Assembly (NCBI RefSeq): GCF_041146395.1
Contig: NW_027182923.1
Span: 130,001 to 194,000, forward strand
Direction of reading: 5' to 3'
Source: Eulemur rufifrons
Taxonomy: Eukaryota; Chordata; Mammalia; Primates; Lemuridae
DNA length: 64,000 bases
In this document: one piece after another, positions 36,659 through 49,437 of the stretch
How positions within the stretch are numbered: position 1 is the first letter of the stretch
Layout of the letters: every line of letters starts with the position of its first letter
The notes under the pieces: model-generated
Told to the model about the DNA's origin: nothing
The model's database searches: none
Seen by the model: only the letters and a program-made list of their open reading frames with translations
Program-made: the position numbers and the translations under genes

Positions 36659-39480
36659 AAGCAAATCTCTGGGTGTGGAATGTAGGCGTGCTAAACTCTA
36701 TTTTGGTTTAGATTGAGAGTCATATATGGAAAGGGTTACATTCACTCAGAGAAAGCAACGATGGTGTGGTGGTTTGTAGGCATACTAAACTCTAGTTTGG
36801 AAGAAGTAGGAAAATGATATATGGGAACGCTTACATTCATGCAGAGAAAGCATTTATGGGGTGGCTTTTTTGTACCCATGCTAATCTCTAGTTTGGAAGA
36901 AGTTATATAGGAAAGCGTACACTCATTTATAGAAACCAACTTTCGGGGGATGAAGGGTAGGCCTGCAAAACTCTACTTTGGAAGAAGTGGGAGAGTCATA
37001 TTGGGGACCACGTACATTGACTCAGAGAAATCGAGGATGGGGTTGTGTTTTGTAGGCATACTAAACTCTAGTTTGGAGAAAGTACGAGAATCATATATAG
37101 GAACGCTTACATTCATGCAGAGAAAGCAACTATGGAGTGAGGTTTGTATGCCTACTAAACTATAGTTTGCAGGAAGTTTAGAATCTTATATAGCAAAGCT
37201 TACAGTCACCTAGAGAGAGCAACTCTTGGGAGATGGTTTCTAAGCCTGATAATTTGCACCAACTCTTAAAGTCAAGTATGGGAAGGTTTACATCCACTCA
37301 GAACGCAAGGTTTGGGTTGCAGTTTGTGGCCTTAATTGTAGTTCGGAAGAAGTAGGAAAGTCATATATATGAACGGTTACATTCATGCAGACAAACCAGC
37401 TATGGAGTGATGTGTGTATGCCTACTAAACTATAGTTTGGAGGATGTTCGAGAGTCATATCTGGAAAGCTTACAGTCATTTAGAGAAAGAAACTCTCGGG
37501 GGGTGGTTCGTAGGCCTGCTAAACTCTATTTTCAAAGAAGTGTTAAAATCATATACAGGAATGCTTACATTCACTCAGAGAAAGCAACGTTGGGGTGGCC
37601 GTTTTTGAGCATACTAAACTCTACTTTGGAAGAGGTACAAGAGACATAAATACGAACGCTTACATTAACACAGAGAAAGCAAATACGGGGTGCTGTAGTG
37701 CAGGCATGCTAAACTATAGATTGGAAGAAGTTCGAAAGCTGACAGTCACTTAGAGAAAGCAACTCTTGGCGGGTGATTTTTTAAGTCTGCTAAATTGTAT
37801 TTTGAAAGACGTGTCAGAGTCTTATATACAAACGCTTACATTCATGCGTAGAAAGAAACTATGGGGTGATGTGTTGTGGGGATGCTAAACTGCAGTTTGG
37901 AAGAAGTTCGAGAGTGTTATGTAGGATAGCTTACAGTCACCTAGAGAAAGCAACACTCAGGAGAGCTTTGCAAGCCTGCTAAACTCTAACAAGCAGCGAT
38001 TGTGAGAGTCAAACATGGGAACGCTTACATTCACTCAGAGAACACAACGTTTGGGTGGTGGTTTGTAGGAATAATAACTGTAGTTCGGAAGAAGTAGGAG
38101 AGTCATATATGAACGGTTACATTCACGAAGAGAAAGCAACTGTTGGGTGGCGTATGTATGCATGCTAATCTGTAGTTTGGAGGAATTTCGAGAGTCATAT
38201 CTGGGGAAAATTACAGTCACTTAGAGAAAGCAACCATCGGGGGCCATTTTGTAGATCTGCTAAATTCTATTTTGAAAGAAGAATGAGAGTCATATATGGG
38301 AACGCTTATGATCACGAAGAGAAATCAACTATGGGGCGGTGTTTTGTTGGCATGCTAAACTGTAGTTTGGAAGAAGTTCGCGAGTCTTACATAGGAAAGT
38401 TTACAGTCACCCAGAGAAAGCAACTCTCGGGAGATTGTTTCTAAGCATGCTAAATTCTAGATTGCATCAATTGTGAGAGTCAAACATGGGAACGCTTACA
38501 TTGACTCAGAGAACGCAACGTTTGGGTGGTGGTTTGTAAGCATTCTAAACTGTATTTTGGAGGAAGTAGGAGAGTCATATATACGAATGCTTACATTCAC
38601 GCAGAGAAAGCAACTCTGTGATCGTATTTTGTTGGCATGCTAAACTGTGGTTTGGAAGAAGTTCGAGAGCCTTACATAGGAAAGATTACAGTGACACAGA
38701 GAAAAACAAATCTCTGTAGTTTGTTGGTAGGTCTGCTAAACTGTAATTTGGATGAAGTGTGAGAACGCTTGCATTCACTCACAGAAAGAACGTTGTCGTG
38801 ATGGTTTGTAGGAATAAATGCTGTAGTTCAAAAGAAGTAGGAGAGTCATATATGAACGGTTACATTCACGCAGAGAAAGCAACTGTGGGGTGGCCTATGT
38901 AATCATCATAATCTAGTTTGGAGGAAGTTCGAGAGTCATATGTGGGAAAAATTAAAGTCACCTAGAGAATTGGAACCATCGGGTGTTGTGTAGGTCTGCT
39001 AAATTCTATTTTGGAAGAAGAGTGAGAGTCATATATGGGAACGCTTATGTTCACTCAGAGAAATCAACGATGGGGCGCTGTATTGTTGGCATGCTAAACT
39101 GTAGTTTGGAAGAAGTTCGAGAGTCTTATATAGGAAAGTTTACAGTCACCTAGAGAAAGCAACTCACAGGAGGTGGTTTGTGGGCCGCTAAACTCTAATT
39201 TGGATGAAGTGAAAGAGGCATACATGGATACGCTTCATTCACTCAGAGAAAGGTAAATTGGGTGCCGGTTTGTAGGTATACTAACTCCAGTTTGGAAGAA
39301 GTACGAGAGTCATATATATGAACGCTTATATGGACGCAGAGAAAGTAACTATGGGGTGGTGTTTTGTAGGCATGATAAAATATAATTTGGAAGAAGTTCG
39401 AAAGCTGACAGTGACTTAGAGAAAGCAACTCTTGGCGGTTGATTTTGAGGTCTGCTAAATTGTATTTTGATAGAAGTACA
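36659..39480 (+). repeat. Diverged fifth relative of the 2.2-kb satellite block
   Basis: Landmarks of the 2,218-bp block recur in order but with many substitutions and extra monomers. Examples are GTGCAGGCATGCTAAACTAT near 37,698, the GTTTGTAGGAATAATAACTG step near 38,062, and GGTATACTAACTCCAGTTTG near 39,271. It is probably an unhomogenised ancestral copy. Confidence 0.8.
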
Positions 39481-40383
39481 AGAGTCATATATAAAATCGC
39501 TTATATTTATGCTGAGAAAGAAACTATGTGGTGATGTTTTGTTGGCGTGCTGAAATGTAGTTTCGAAGAAGTTCGACAGTCTTTTATAGGAAAGCTTACA
39601 GTCCCCCAGAGGAAGCAACTTTCGAGAGATAGTTTGTAAGCCTGCTAAACTCTACTTTGCATCATTTGGAACAGTCATACTTGGGAACGCTAACATTCTC
39701 TCAGAGAACGCAACGTTTGGTTGGTTGTTTGTAAGCATACTAAACTGTATTTTGGAAGAAGTAGCAGAGTCATATATATGAGTGCTTACATTCACGCAGA
39801 GAGGGCAACTATGGGGTGGTGTTTTGTAGGCATGCAAATCTCTAGTTGTGAAGAAGTTAAGAGTAATAGGAAAGCTTACAGTCTCACAGAGAAAGCAACC
39901 CTTGGGGGCCGGTTTGTAGTTCTGCTAAATTCTATTTTGGATGAAGTGTGAATCATAAATGGGAACGCTAACATTCACTCAGAGAAAGCAAGGTTGCGGT
40001 GGTGATTTTTAGTCACACTAAACTGGAGTTTGGAGGAAGTACGAGAATAAAAGAATGCTTACATTCACTCAGAAAAAGCAACGTTGGGGAGGTGGTTGGT
40101 AGGTGTACTATACTTTGGAAGAAGTACGAGCGTGATGCATAGGAACGCTTACATTCACGCAAACTATGGGGTGGCCTTTTGTTGGCATGCTAAACTATGT
40201 CCCAAAGTCATATATAGGAAAGCTTATAGTGAGAGAAAGCAACTCTCGGGCGGTGTTTTGTAGGTCCGGCAAATTGCATTTTGAAAGCAGTCCGAGATTC
40301 ATATAAGGGAAGGCCTATATCCACTCAGAGAAAGCAATGTTAGGCTGGTGGTTTGTAGGCATACTAAACTGTATTTTGGAACT
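39481..40383 (+). repeat. Satellite, short diverged stretch before the inversion point
   Basis: Diverged monomers, several truncated (for example around 40,150-40,230, where the spacing between motifs collapses). It ends at GTATTTTGGAACTCATATG, where the orientation flips. Confidence 0.8.
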
Positions 40384-43300
40384 CATATGTATGACTCTCA
40401 CACTTGATCCAAATTAGAGTTCACCAGGCCTATAAACCACATCCTGAGAGTTGCTTTCTCTAGGTGAATGTAAGCTTTCCTATGTAAAACTCTCGAACTT
40501 CTTCCAAACTAAAGTTTAGCATGCCAACAATACACCACCGCATCGTTGCTTTCTCTGAGTGAACATAAGCATTCCCTTATATGAATCACTTTTTCCAAAA
40601 TAGAATTTAGCAGACCTACAAACCAGTCCCCGATGGTTGATTTAGCTATGTGACTGTAATTTTCCCCAGATATGACTCTCAAACTTCCTCCAAAGTATAG
40701 ATTAACATGCGTACATACACCACCCAACAGTTTCTTTCTCTGCGTGAATGTAACTGTTCATATATATGACTCTCCTACTTCTTCCGACCTACAGTTATTA
40801 TGCCTACAAACCACCACCCAAACGTTGTGTTCTCTCCGTGAATGTAAGCTTTCCCATATTTGACTCTCACAATTGCTGCTAATTAGTGTTTAGAGGCTTG
40901 CAAAGCTGTCCCGAGTGTTGTTTTCTCTAGGTGACTGTAGCTATCCTATATAACACTCTGGAAGTCCTTTCAAACTGCAGTTTAGCATGCCAACAACACA
41001 TCACCCCATAGTTTCTTTCTCTGCATAAATGTAAGCGTTTGAATATATGACTCTTGTACGTCTTTCAAAATACAATTTAGCAGACCTAAAAATCACCCGC
41101 CAAGAGTTGCTTTCTCTAAGTGACTGTCAGCTTTCGAACTTCTTCCAATCTATAGTTTAGCATGCCTGCACTACAGCACCCCGTATTTGCTTTCTCTGTG
41201 TTAATGTAAGCGTTCCTATGTATGTCTCTCGTACCTCTTCCAAAGTAGAGTTTAGTATGCTCAAAAACGGCCACCCCAACGTTGCTTTCTCTGAGTGAAT
41301 GTAAGCGTTCCTGTATATGATTCGAACACTTCATTGAAAATAGAGTTTAGCAGGCCTACGAACCACCCCCAGAGAGTTGCTTTCTCTAAATGACTGTAAG
41401 CTTTCCAGATATGACTCTCGAACATCCTCCAATCTATCGTTTAGTAGGCATACAAACATCACTCCATAGTTGCTTTCTCTGTATGAATGTAAGCGTTCCT
41501 ATAAATGATTCTCGTCCTTCTTCCAAACTAGAGTTTAGTATGCCTACAAACCACAACCCCATCGTTTATTTCTCCGAGTGAATATACCCAGTCCCCAATA
41601 TGACTCTCCCCCTTCTTCCACAGTAGAGTTTTGCAGGCCTACAAATCATCCCCCGAAAGTTGGTTTCTATAAATGACGGTACGCTTTCCTATATATTACT
41701 CTTTAACTTCTTGCAAAATAGAGATTTGCATGGCTACAAAAAAGCCACCCCATAATTGCTTTCTCTGCATGAATGTAAGCGTTCCCATATATCATTCTCC
41801 TACTTCTTCCAAACTAGAGTTCAGTACGCCTACAAACGACCACACCATCGTTGCTTTCTCTGAGTGAATGTAAGCCTTCCCATATATGACTCTCACTCTG
41901 AAACCAAATTAGAGTTTGGCACACCTACATTCCACACCCAGAGATTTGCTTTAAGCGACTCTAAGCTTTCTTATATGTGATTCTCAAACTTCGTCCAAAC
42001 TAGAGTTTAGCATGCCTAGAAACCACCCCACAGTTGCTTTCTCTGCATGAATGTAAGCGTTCATATACATGACTCTCGTACTTCCTCCAAAATACAGTTT
42101 AGAATGCCTACAAACCACCACCCAAACGTTGCGTTCTCTGAATGAATGAAAGCATTCCCATGTTTGACTCTCACAATTGATGCAAAGTAGAGTTTAGCAG
42201 GCCAAGAAAGGCTCTCCCGAGAGTTGCTTTCTCTAGGTGACTGTAAGCTTTCCTAAATAAGACTCTCCAACTTCTTCCAAACTACAGGTTAACATGCCCA
42301 CAAAACATCACCCCATGGTTTTTTCTTTGCATGAATGTAAGCATTAGTATATATGACTCTGGTACTTCTTTCAAAATACAATTTAGCAGACCTAAAAATC
42401 ACCCACCAAGAGTTGCTTTCTCTAAATGACTGTTCAGGTTTGGAACTTCTTCCAAACTATAGCATGCTTACAAAACACCACCCCGTAGTTGCTTTCTCTG
42501 TGTGAATGTAAGCCTTCCCAAATATCATTCTCGTACTTCTTCCAAACTATTTAGTATGCCTACAAAAACCACCCCAGTGTTGTTTCTCTGAGGGAATGTA
42601 AGCGGTCCCATGTTTGACTCTCACACTTCATCCAAATTAGAGTTTAGCATGTGTACAAAAAAATCTCCCGAGAGTTGCTTTCCCTAGGTGACGGTAATCT
42701 TTCCTGTATAAGGTTCTCCAACTTCTTCCAAACTGCAGTTTAGCATGCCTACAAAACCTGACGCCATAAGTGCTTTCTCTGTGTGAATGTAAGTGTTCCT
42801 ATATAGGACTCTCGTACTTCTTCCAAACTACAGTTTAGTATGCCCTACAAACCACCACCCAAACGTTGTTTTCTCTGAGTGAATGTAAGCGTTCCCATAT
42901 ATGACTCTCACACTTCAACCAAAATAACTCTATTTCAACCAAAATAACTCTACATTCCACACCCAGAGAGTTGCTTTCTCTACGTGACTGTAAACTTTCC
43001 TATATATGACTCTCAAACTTCGTCCAAACTGGAGTTTTGCAAGCCTACAAAACACCACCCCATAGTTGCATTCGGTGCCGGAATGTAAGCGGTTCTACAT
43101 GTGATTCTCTTGCTTCTTCTAGGAACCACAACCACAACGTTGCTTTCACTGAGTTCCCATATATTATTCTAACACTTCATTGAAAATAGAGTTTAGCAGG
43201 CCTACGAAACACCCCCGAGGGTTGCTTTCTCTAAGTGACTGTAAGCTTCCCAGATATGGCTCTCGAACTTCCTCCAAACTATATTTTAGTAGGCATACAA

Positions 43301-45155
43301 ACATCACTCCATAGTTGCTTTCTCTGCGTGAAGGTAAGCGTTCCTATATACGATTCTCGTACTTCTTCCAAACTAGAGTTGACTATGCCTACAAATCACA
43401 ATCCCATCGTTGATTTCTCTGAGTGAATGCACGCGGTCCCCAATATGACTCTCTCCCACTTCCAAACTGGAGTTTTGCAGGTGTACAAAACATCCCCCGA
43501 GAGTTGGTTTCTATGACTGTACCCTTTCCTATATATTACTCCTTAACTTCTTCCAAACTAGAGATTAGCATGGCTACAAAAACGCCACCCCATAATTGCT
43601 TTCTCTACGCGAATGTAAGCGTTCCCATATATCATTCTCCTACTTCTTCCAAACTAGAGTTTAGTATGCCTACAAACCACCACGCCGTCGTTGCTTTCTC
43701 TGAGGGAATGTAAGCCTTCCCATATATGACTCTCACTCTTAAACCAAAATAGAGTTTAGCAGGCCTACATTCCACACCCAGAGATTTGCTTTCTCTAAGT
43801 GACTCTAAGCTTTCTTATATGTGATTCTCAAACTTCGTCCAAACTAGAGTTTAGCATGCCTATAAAACACCACCCCATAGTTACTTTCAGTGCGTCAAAA
43901 TGTATGTGCTCCTATATGTGATTCTCGTGCTTCTTCCAAACTGCAGTTTAGTAAGCCTACAAACAACCCCATCATTGCTTTCTCTGAGTGAATGTAAGCG
44001 TTCTCATATATGACTCTCACACTTCAACCAAAACAGGGTTTTGCAGGCCTACAAACCACCCGCCAAAACTTGCTTTTTCAAAGTGGCTGTTACCTTTCCT
44101 ATATAGGACTCTGGAACTTCTCCCAAGCTAGACTTTAATATGTCTACCTGACACTACTCCGTAGTTGCTCTCGCTGTGTGAATGTAAGCGTTCCTATATA
44201 TGAATCTTGTACCTCTTCTTAACTAACATCTGGCATGCCAAAATAACACTCCCCCATAGTTGCTTTCTTTGAGTCAATGTAAACATTCCTATATATGTCT
44301 CTCGCACTTCTTCCAAACTAGAGTTGAATAAGTCTACAAACCAATCCCCGACAGCTGTTTTCTCTGAACGAATTTAAGCGTTCCTATATATGACTATGGC
44401 ACTTCCTCGAAACTAGAGTTTAGAAAGCCTACACTCCACCCCTGTTCGTTGCTTTCTCTAAGTTACTGTAAGTTTTCCTATACATGGCTCTCAAAATTTT
44501 CCAAACTAGAGTTAGCATGCCTACTATACACCTACACATAATTGCTTTGTCTGAGTGAATATAAGCCTTCCTATATATGACTGTCGCACTTTTTCCAAAT
44601 TAGAGTGTAGCCAGCCTGGAAAGCACCCCTTATAGTTGCTTTCATTGAGTGAATGTTAACATTCCTATGTATGACTCTCGCAACTTTTCCAATCTAAGAT
44701 TTTAGCAATGCTACAAATCCCCCGCCGAGAGTTCCTATACATAACTGTCCTCTTTTTCCAAGCTAGAGTTTAGGAAGCCTAGAATCCGTCCCCCCGTAGA
44801 CGCTTTATGTGAACGTAAGCGTTCCTATATATGACTCTCGCCTTCCTCCAAACTAGAGCTTAGCAAGCCTACAAACCAACTCCCTATAATTGCTTTCTCT
44901 GAATGAATGATATCGTTCCTATATAAGACTCTCGAACTTCTTCCAAACCAGAGTTTAACAAGCCAAAAAAGCACCCCCCATAGATGCTTCCTCTAACTCA
45001 AGGCTAATATTCCTATATATGATTCAGCTTCTTCATCCAAACTAGAGTAAGGCAAGCCTACAAATCACACATCAATAGTTGCTTTCTATAAGTAAATGTA
45101 AGCATCCCTATATATGACTATAGCAATTCTTCCAAACTGGAGTTTAGCAAGCCTA
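40384..45155 (-). repeat. Satellite array, reverse orientation (inverted copy of the left half)
   Basis: From about 40,384 the monomers read as reverse complements (AACTTCTTCCAAACTAGAGT, TTGCTTTCTCTGAGTGAATG). Going outward they match the left half in order: 43,235-43,713 pairs with 25,180-25,659, 42,055-42,260 with about 26,650-26,860, 41,390-41,867 with 27,861-28,344, and 40,590-40,800 best with about 38,050-38,300. The block carries only one version of the 2.2-kb unit, against four homogenised copies on the left. Confidence 0.9.
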
Positions 45156-45307
45156 CAGACCCCAGGACTCCACTCCATAGTACCCTGGGCATTGGCGCCT
45201 GCCTGTCATGCAGGACATAGGGGTGGACGCTCATCTCAGACACGGCATTGGTGGATTCTAGGCTTTTTTAAGTTTTTGAATTGAAGAACTCTGAGAATTG
45301 GAATTCG
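45156..45307 (+). repeat. Diverged core D, inverted counterpart
   Basis: Mirror of 23,591-23,740. The motifs CCCCAGGACTCCACTCC, GTCATGCAGGACATAGGGG, CACGGCATTGGTGGATTC and CTGAGAATTGGAATTCGG are all present. The satellite/core boundary is the same, so the junction existed before the inverted duplication. Confidence 0.85.
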
Positions 45308-46350
45308 GTTTAGGGTAAGGTTAGGTGTTAGGGACTAGGATTAGATTTAGGGGTTAGGGTTTTAGGTTAGAATTAGGGTTAGGATTACTGTTAGGGTTAG
45401 AGATTAGGATTATGTTTAGTGGTTGGGTTTAGGTTTAGGGTGAGAGGCAAGAGTAAGGGTCAGGGATTAGGGTTACTGTTAGGAGTTAGATTCGGGGCTT
45501 ACGAAGGGTTTGGTTTAGTGATAGGGTTAGGGCTTACGTTTAACGGTGTGTGTTAGGGCACGGGCCCCGTCTAATGTACGGGGCACTGTGGGTGTGGAGC
45601 AAGGCTGCGTCCCCACTTCATCTTACCCTGGGTGTTGGGCTTCAGCTGTCACGCAGGACAAAGGCAGAGGCTCATGAAACGCATGGTTAGGATTAAGGTT
45701 TAAGGTTAGGGTCAAGGTTGAGGGTTAGGGTGAGGGTTAACAGTTAGAGTTAGGGTAAGGGGGTTAGGGATAGGGTTAGGGTTAAGGGTTAGGTTTATGG
45801 TTCAGGTTTAAGGTTAGCATTGGAGGGTAGGGTTAGTGTAACTGTAGGTCAGTGTTGCGGTTAGATCTCTAGGCATTAGGGTAAAGGTCAGGGTTAGGGT
45901 TAAGAGTTAGGGTTAAGTTTAATGGTTAAGGATTGGGATTAGGGTTGAGGGTTAGGGTTAAGATTATGGGTAATGACTCAGGATCAAAGGTTAGGGTTAT
46001 TTTTAGGCGTAGGGTTAACGTAAGGGGTTAGGGTTAGTGTTAGTGTTGTTGGTAGGGTTAAGGTTAGGGTTGGCGTTTCAGAATTAGGGATTAGGTGTTA
46101 TGGTTATGGCTAGGAGTTAGCGTTAGATTTACGGTACAGGTCTTGTTCTCAGGGTGTCATGCTAAGATAAGGGGTTAAAGTTAGAGTTAGCGTTAGATTC
46201 ACGGTACAGGTCTTGTTCTCAGGGTGTCACGTTAAGATAAGGGGTTAAAGTTAGGGTTACGGTGAGCTTTACCTGTTAAGGTGAGCAGTAGGATCAGGGT
46301 TAGGTGTTATGTTCTGGGTTAGGGTTATGGGTGAGGGGTAGGGTTTATCC
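45308..46350 (+). repeat. TTAGGG-type repeat with core C (45547-45686) and a 70-bp tandem duplication
   Basis: Mirror of the left transition as far as about 45,770. Core C reads GGGCACGGGCCCCGTCT, then ACCCTGGGTGTTGGGC, then CACGCAGGACAAAGGCAGAG. Beyond the mirrored part is ordinary degenerate TTAGGG. A 70-bp segment starting GAGTTAGCGTTAGATT is present twice in tandem (46,114-46,183 and 46,184-46,253). Confidence 0.85.
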
Positions 46351-46550
46351 TTAGGGCACGGGCCCTGTATGCACTAGGAGGCGAAGTTAGGGGTCTGTGA
46401 TGGTCGCTGGGAACCCACTCTATCGCACGCAGTGTATGGGCCTATGGGTTTCATGCAGGACACTGTGGCAGAGCCGGCTTTCATGCATGGCTTAGTAGGA
46501 TTGTAGGCTTTCAAAACTCTGAGAAAGCAAGAAGTCTGAGAATTAGATTT
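46351..46550 (+). repeat. Core, type A (subtype with GTGTATGGGCCT)
   Basis: TTAGGGCACGGGCCCTGTAT at the start, CATGCAGGACACTGTGGCAG in the middle, and TGAGAAAGCAAGAAGTCTGA at the end. It shares CATGCATGGCTTAGTAGG and AATTAGATTTCGGG with the core at 50,438, so these two form a subtype. Confidence 0.9.
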
Positions 46551-46870
46551 CGGGTTAGGATTACGGCACGGTTTAGGGATGAAGATTAGTGGTTAGGGTA
46601 AGGGCTTAGGGTTAGGGGTTAGGGTTAGGGTTAGGGTTGCTGGTAGGGTGAAGGTTAGGTTTGACGTTTTAGAATTAGGGATGAGGTGTTACGGTTATGA
46701 CTATGGTTTAGGATTAGAATTACGGGATAGGGCTTCTTCTCAAGGTGTTATGCATTCACGTTAAGTTAAGGGGCTAAGTTAGGGTTACGGGGAGGTTTAT
46801 GTTTTAAGGTGAGCAATAGGATCAGGGTTAGGTGTTATGTTCAGGGTGAGGGTTATCTGTTAGGGGTAGT

Positions 46871-47084
46871 GTTTATACTTAGCGTACGGGCCCTGTCTGC
46901 ACTGGGCGGGGGGCGGGGGTTAGGGGGATGGGATTGTCCCCGGGAACACACTCTATCGTACGCTGGGTATGGGCTCCTGGGTTTCATGCAGGACACAGTG
47001 GCAGAGCCCCCTTTTACTCATGGCATGGGAGGATTGTAGGCTTTCTAAACTCTGAGAAAGCAAGAACTCTGAGAATTAGATTTA
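46871..47084 (+). repeat. Core, type A
   Basis: Starts GTTTATACTTAGCGTACGGG with a long G-rich tract (GGGCGGGGGGCGGGGG) around 46,904-46,919 that could form a G-quadruplex, and ends TGAGAAAGCAAGAACTCTGA. Frames of 64 and 76 residues overlap here in different phases, as expected for non-coding repeat DNA. Confidence 0.9.
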
Positions 47085-49300
47085 GGGGTAGGATTCTGGT
47101 AATGTTTAGGGATGAAGATTAGTGTCAGGGTGGGGTCTTGGGTTAGGGGTTGGGGTTAAAGGTTAGTGTTAGGTTTAACAGTTACAGTTAGGTTTACGGT
47201 TAAGTCTCAGGGTTCGGGTTAAGGTTTGGGTTTAGCGTTTGGCACAGGGGTAGGCTTCAGTGTTAGCTTCATGGTTAAAGATTAGGAGTAGGGTTAGTGT
47301 GAGGGTTAAGGGTAAGGGTCAAGATTAAGGGTTCAGGTTGGGGTTAGGCTTAGGTTTAGGGTTAGGGGTCAAGGGTTAGGATTAGGGTTAAGTGTTGGGC
47401 TTAGGGTTGGGGTTTAGTGTTAAGTTTATCGTTAAGGATTAGGGTTAGGGTCAGGGTTAAATGCTTGGGTGCGGGTAATGGTTAGGGTCAGGGTTAAGGT
47501 TTATGGATAGGGTTAGTGTTAAGGGTTTACGGGTAGGTTTAGGGTTCAGGGTTAGAGTTAGCATTAGGGCTTAAGGTTAGGATTAGGTGGTAGGTTAGAT
47601 TTTAGGGTTAGATCTAGGCGTTAGAGTAAGGGTTAAGAGATAGGGTTAGGTTTAATGCTTAGGATTAGGGTTAGGGTTTGGGGTTAAAGTAAGTGTTAGG
47701 GGTTGGGTTTAAGGATCAAAGGTTAGTGTTATTTTTAGCTGTAGTGTTAGGGTTAGGGATAAGGGATAAGGTTGGCGTGAGGGTTTTCCTTACTGTTAGG
47801 GTTAAGGAAAGGCTTAGATTAAAGGTTAAGGTTAGGGTCAGCGTTAAGGGTTAGGGTGAGGGTTAACGGTTACGGTAAAGGTTAAGCGTTAGTGTTAGGG
47901 ATTAGCGATTAGGGTTTTTGGTAAGTGTTAGGGTTAGGAGTTAGTGTTTTATGAAGGGGTAGGGTTAGACTTAGGATTGGGGTTAGTCTTAGGGTTAGGT
48001 TTAGGAGTTAGGTTTAGGGTAAAAGGATAGGATTAGGGTTAAGGGTTGGGCTCAGGTTTAGGGTTAAAGTTTAGTGTTAGGGTTAATGTTTAGTGTTATG
48101 GTCCAGTTTAAGTGTTAGGGTGAGGGTTAACGGTTAGGATTAGGCTTAGAGGTTGGGGATATAGTGAGGGTTCAGTGTTAGGGTTAGGTTTAGGGTTCAG
48201 GGTTAAGGTTAGCTGTAGGGGTTATGGTTAGGGTTAGGTGTTAGGTTAGTGTCAGGGTTAGGTCTAGTCGTGAGGGTAAGGTTTAGGGTTAGCTTTAAGA
48301 GCTAGGGTTAGGTTTAATGGTTAGGATTAGGATTACGGTTAAAGGTTAGGGTAATGCTCAGGGGTTAGGGTGAAGGGTTAAGGGTTTTTGTTAGGCATAG
48401 CGTTGGGGTTAGAAGTAAGGGTTACTGTCAGTGTTAGGGTTGTAGGCAGGGTTACGGTTAGAGTTAGCGGTTTAGAATTAGGGTTAGGGATTAGGTGTTA
48501 CAGTGACGACTAGGAGATAGGGTTAGAATTATGGGATAGGGGATGTTCTCAGGAAATGGGTTATGCACTAACGTTAGCATAAGAGGTTAAAGTTAGGCTC
48601 ATGGTGAGGTTTACGTGTTAAGGGGAGAAATAGGAACAGGGTTAGGTGTTATGTTCACGGTGAGGGATATCTGTTACAGGTATTGTTTATGCTTAGCGCA
48701 CGGGCCCTGTCTGCCTTAGGCGGGGGTGGGGGGAGGTTAGGGGACTGGGATTGTCACCAGGATCCCACTGTATCGTACTCTGGGTATGGGCCCGTAGGTT
48801 TGATGCAGGACACAGTGGTAGAGCCTCCTTTCACGCATGGCATGGGAGGATTGCAGGCTTTCTAAACTCTAAGAAAGCAAGAAGTCTGAGAATTAGATTT
48901 AGGGTTAGGATTGTGGTTAGGGTTAAGGATGAAGTTTAGTGTTAGGGTGAGGGCTTAGGGTTAGGGATTAGGGTTAGGGTTAAAGGTTACTCTTAGGTTT
49001 AACGGTTACAGTTCGGTTTAGGGTTGAGGTTTACGGTTAGGGTTAAGATGAGGGGTTAGGGTTTGGTATAGGGTTAGGGTTAGGTACAGGGTTAGGGTTA
49101 AGTGTTAGGTTTACGGTTGAAGATTAGGATTAGGGTTAGGATTAAAGGTTAGCGTGAGAGTTAACGGTTAGGGTTAAGGTTAAGAGTTAGGGTTAGGGAT
49201 TAGGTTTAGGGTTAAGGGTTAGGGTTAGCTTTAGGGTTCGAGTTATGTGTTAGGGTTTGTGTTAGAGGTTAGGGTTAGGTTTACTGGTCACGGTTAGGGT
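47085..49300 (+). repeat. Single diverged counterpart of the left 1.87-kb unit, core 48684-48900
   Basis: This is the inverted relative of the left array unit. It contains GGATCAAAGGTTAG, TTATTTTTAGCTGTAG, TTTTCCTTACTGTTAGGG and AGTGACGACTAGGAGATAGG in the mirrored order. The core at 48,684-48,900 keeps TTGCAGGCTTTC and CTAAGAAAGCAAG, which are typical of the left cores. It has the edge-type alleles (GTCTGCCTTAGGCGG, AGTCGTGAGGGTAAGG) rather than the internal ones. Confidence 0.85.
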
Positions 49301-49437
49301 TACGTTTAGGGGTTAGCATTAGGATTAAGGATTAGGTTTAGGGTAAGGGTTTAGAGTTAGTGTTGGGCTTTAGGCTCGGGGCTTAGGTTCAGGGTCAGGG
49401 GTTAGCTTTGGTGGTAGGGCTTAGATTTATCGGTCAG

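Larger units (their letters stand above)
23741..40383 (+). repeat. About 94-bp satellite array, plus orientation
   Basis: A tandem repeat of about 92-96 bp. The consensus, read by eye, begins TTTGTAGGCATGCTAAACTC, followed by TAGTTTGGAAGAAGTNCGAG, AGTCATATATAGGAACGC, TTACATTCACNCAGAGAAAG, then CAACTNTGGGGTGGTG. Starts of successive TGTAGGC motifs, for example 25,501 and 25,595, give the period. Monomers differ substantially from each other except inside the 2,218-bp blocks. No open reading frame survives for more than about one or two monomers, and the 63-, 66-, 85- and 91-residue frames simply repeat with the DNA. Confidence 0.95.

Noticed and set aside
25180..43713. Many 60-96-residue frames in the satellite on both strands
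   Set aside because: They span one to three 94-bp monomers and repeat exactly with the 2,218-bp blocks. Frames exist on both strands at the same places, and the translated products show no domain or composition of a known protein.
23741..45155. CRISPR-like array (regular repeats separated by variable sequence)
   Set aside because: Monomers are contiguous tandem copies that vary along their whole length, with no constant repeat and unique spacer pattern, and the surroundings are eukaryotic telomere-type repeat.
23741..45155. Trypanosome-type minichromosome (palindromic satellite flanked by TTAGGG)
   Set aside because: The architecture is reminiscent, but the satellite period is about 94 bp and not the 177 bp known there, the telomere-type flanks are highly degenerate, and the second head-to-head junction at 59.55 kb does not fit.
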